64,000 nucleotides of DNA from Naumovozyma dairenensis CBS 421 (lineage: Eukaryota; Ascomycota; Saccharomycetes; Saccharomycetales; Saccharomycetaceae), in the NCBI RefSeq assembly GCF_000227115.2, contig NC_016485.2, positions 906,025 to 970,024 of the forward strand, read 5' to 3'. Of the stretch, positions 61,919 to 64,000 are shown in pieces. Numbering within the stretch: position 1 is the first letter of the stretch; each line of letters begins with the position of its first letter. The notes under the pieces were generated by a model that worked only from the letters and a program-made list of their open reading frames with translations, made no database searches and was not told where the DNA came from. Made by a program: the position numbers and the translations under genes.

Positions 61919-62592
61919 ATGTCTCAAGATAGAAATGCTTTGAGAATCCTGATGAACACACCTGTAACTGAGCCAATAATTGAACTTCTTACAAGAAGTA
62001 CAATTAAGATATTACCTCATCATAAAAAAACTGCGTAACTAACGAGCAAGGGACCAAAAAAAAGCTTCCTTCTATTAAACAATTTATTCGAAGGACAATA
62101 CGGTGTTCGACAGTCAACATGCCAACAGTGTTGGCAACGGTCTGCTACGTAGCCCGGTTAAGTAGTATTATCCCTAGAGACGCAATATGTCTTCCTTCCA
62201 CATTACACCGTTTGTTTTTATCTTCTCTTATTTTGAGCTGTAAATTCCATAATGAGGCAGCACCTTCTTTTAGACAATGGGTCGATTATAGTGGAGACTA
62301 TTTTACGCTTCAAGACCTAGTGGCAATGGAGAAGGAAATGATGAACTTGCTAGATTATAATTTGTTGATTAAAAGTACAGAATTTTTTTCTGTATTGAAT
62401 CCCTTATTGGAGCCAATTTCTCAAGATTTAAAACATATAATCCTACAAAAACAAAAAGTAAAGAACGTTCTCCAAATAACCTATAAACCTCACAGACGTA
62501 CATATCGAATATCAGACAAGAATATAGGGCCGCCGGGATGTTTCTCCCAGAGTGCTCTGCAGAGTCTGTTATTGATATTAGAAATTTGCTAA
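61919..62592 (+). pseudogene. PCL1: PCL1-type Pho85 cyclin, disrupted by frameshift(s)
   Basis: Pcl1 is a G1 cyclin partner of the kinase Pho85. The first frame (61919-62038) encodes the family N-terminus (NALRILMNTPVTEPIIELLT) and ends at TAA, just after seven A at 62024-62030. One more A would carry the reading into the frame holding LPSIKQFIRR and the cyclin box (LATVCYVARLSSIIPRDAIC, SLILSCKFHNEAAPS, LLDYNLLIKST), which ends at 62592. A second -1 change near 62500-62540 would add IRQEYRAAG and SVIDIRNLL before a stop near 62614, again Pcl1-like. Two breaks in one gene make true decay possible. Position after SHR5 fits ancestral order, since S. cerevisiae keeps PCL1 at YNL289W. Confidence 0.72.
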
Positions 62593-64000
62593 ATGTAGGT
62601 ATGTTAACATACTGAATCGTTATAAAGCGACCTTATTGCCAACTTCTCGAGAAGCCCATGCTTGGATAGGAAATATTCCCGGGAAAGTATAGGTAATTAC
62701 GTTCTGAACGGGAGTCCGAAAGACCGGGGCAAGCTTGGGCTTAGGAGGAAAAGGAGATTTTGAACTTTTTATAACGGTTTTGATTTACTGTGAATACACT
62801 TTTCCTGGGCCAACACTAACTGGTCTGAAAACTCGATCATTCATGAGTAATAAACACATGCACAGGGGAATACATCTTTAAGAAAAGTAATACACGCGTG
62901 GTGTACGGATGTTTGTATGCATAATACACAGTAAGGAGCTTATTATACAAGTCTGAAATGGAGTGCCCGTGCGAACACTGTTCACGGGGAGTGCCGTTTC
63001 GATGATTGAGTTAACTACCAGCACCGAACTTTTGAACTTTGAAATGATTAAACCCCGTACATCACAGCTAGTGAAGTCTCTGATGTAGGGTAAAGTCTGT
63101 CACTTCACTACGTAAGAAGGAAATGAAATGATGAAAATAACCTACTACGTACTTGCTAAGATCATGAAGGAAACACTTCTACAAGCGATATAAAATGGAG
63201 TATGCTGTGTATTATGCGGTCTCTGAGAAGGGATATACTCCAGTATCTCTTACAGCGAAAAAGTTTCTATACCCAGTTCCTCTAAACTATAGGTTCTGAA
63301 CTATTAACCCCGCGTTTTAGTGCTTCGTAAAGGTTGGGTCCATAAAATAATTATCTAGATGTAGGATTTCATTGTTCTATTCTTCAACTATATCAACTAA
63401 GCTATAACTGTAGAGGGCCTACTTTAATACATTCGTACACCTCCGCAATTTATTTGACTTATGTATTCCGTCAGCATTGTAATTTGTTTCATCGACGATA
63501 CTTGACATTGATTTAGTAGCTTTAACTCATTGCTAGGTTTATTGGTTTAAGTATGGGATACTATAGGTTGAATACTAGTTGTGCCCTGACGAAGTATAAC
63601 AAGGAGCATATTAAAGTGTAAAACCCGCATATGTGACACCCAAAGCTTGACGATCCTTTCAAGAACTACTAATGACACATTTGTAACCGAAGCTACTTAA
63701 GAGAACGTTATTAATCTTAGAATCCTTGAGTATTCACTTTAATATCCTCTCTGCTTCTTATATAAAATAAGTAACTGAAACTAGAGCTATATTTCATATA
63801 TGACCGTATTAAAGCATAATCCTGAACTATCAAGAAGAAGTAAGTTACGCCTAACATAGTCAATTAGTTAATATAAAGTGGGTCACTAGAGGCGAAGAAA
63901 TGGAGAGCATGTTAAGGCCATTCGTAATGTTAACTATTTACATAGACCATAGAATCACACCGACGGTTGTATTCTTGTATTACTGAATAGACTGCTCATC
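62593..64000. other. gene-free right end of window with LTR-like remnant
   Basis: 1.4 kb with no coding signal. It carries the second LTR-like copy (63554-63847) and a TACGTA-type word near 63148. No tRNA was found nearby to explain the LTR. Confidence 0.55.
63554..63847 (+). mobile_element. Ty-like solo LTR remnant, copy 2
   Basis: This direct-orientation partner of 55151-55429 has the same landmarks in the same order and is about 15 bases longer through small indels. The two copies differ at many sites, so they are old insertions and not the two ends of one recent element. The 8 kb between them holds ordinary host genes. Confidence 0.55.

Noticed and set aside
55151..63847. A complete retrotransposon bounded by the two LTR-like copies
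   Set aside because: The 8 kb between them holds host genes with conserved synteny and no gag/pol sequence, and the two copies are strongly diverged.

Overview
This window is nuclear DNA from a budding yeast of the family Saccharomycetaceae that descends from the whole-genome duplication (WGD). The sequence is AT-rich. Genes are compact and mostly intronless. The four introns found use the yeast GTATGT donor and the invariant TACTAAC branch site. Nearly every protein has a clear Saccharomyces cerevisiae counterpart. Gene order follows the S. cerevisiae YOL140-YOL110 stretch, interleaved with genes that S. cerevisiae keeps on the sister YNL323-YNL289 track (YNL320W, PFS2, EMW1, RFA2, an STB1-type gene and PCL1). 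That mosaic is what reciprocal gene loss after the WGD leaves behind. The species cannot be fixed from this window; the Naumovozyma/Kazachstania group is a reasonable guess only.

Layout. 1-10 kb: LEM3 (flippase subunit), ARG8 (arginine synthesis, Gcn4 and Cbf1 sites upstream), CDC33 (eIF4E), a YNL320W-type hydrolase, RTC1 (TORC1 regulator). 10-20 kb: BSC6 transporter, a 2.3-kb stretch of decayed coding sequence containing a diverged inverted repeat, PFS2 (3'-end processing), PFK27, MED7, HRT1. 20-30 kb: EMW1, RFA2 (intron, two MCB boxes), GAS4 (sporulation element), an STB1-type regulator, VPS68, an MCK1/YGK3 kinase. 30-41 kb: RPL25 (intron), MDH2, tRNA methylases TRM13 and TRM11, HRP1. 41-50 kb: SMF1, a 20-N gap, RPS19 and RPL18 (each with an intron and an upstream Rap1-type site), RRI2. 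50-64 kb: a small GPI-type wall protein, MSN1, PAP2/TRF4, a Ty-like LTR remnant, PTH4, MSB4, MDY2, SHR5, a disrupted PCL1-type cyclin, then 1.4 kb without genes that holds a second copy of the LTR remnant. S. cerevisiae genes not found in their expected places are MCH4, ALR1 and SKM1.

The most striking technical signal is that four genes (MED7, TRM13, PTH4 and the PCL1-type cyclin) are each broken by the apparent loss of one base at an A5-A7 run on the coding strand. In each, the protein resumes in the -1 frame with good family similarity. Systematic homopolymer undercalling in a draft assembly is the simplest reading. Real inactivation (plausible for the cyclin) or slippage decoding is not excluded. 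I found no CRISPR array, tRNA, rRNA, intact transposon or novel multigene system. Protein comparisons here rest on recall of S. cerevisiae families, not on a database search.
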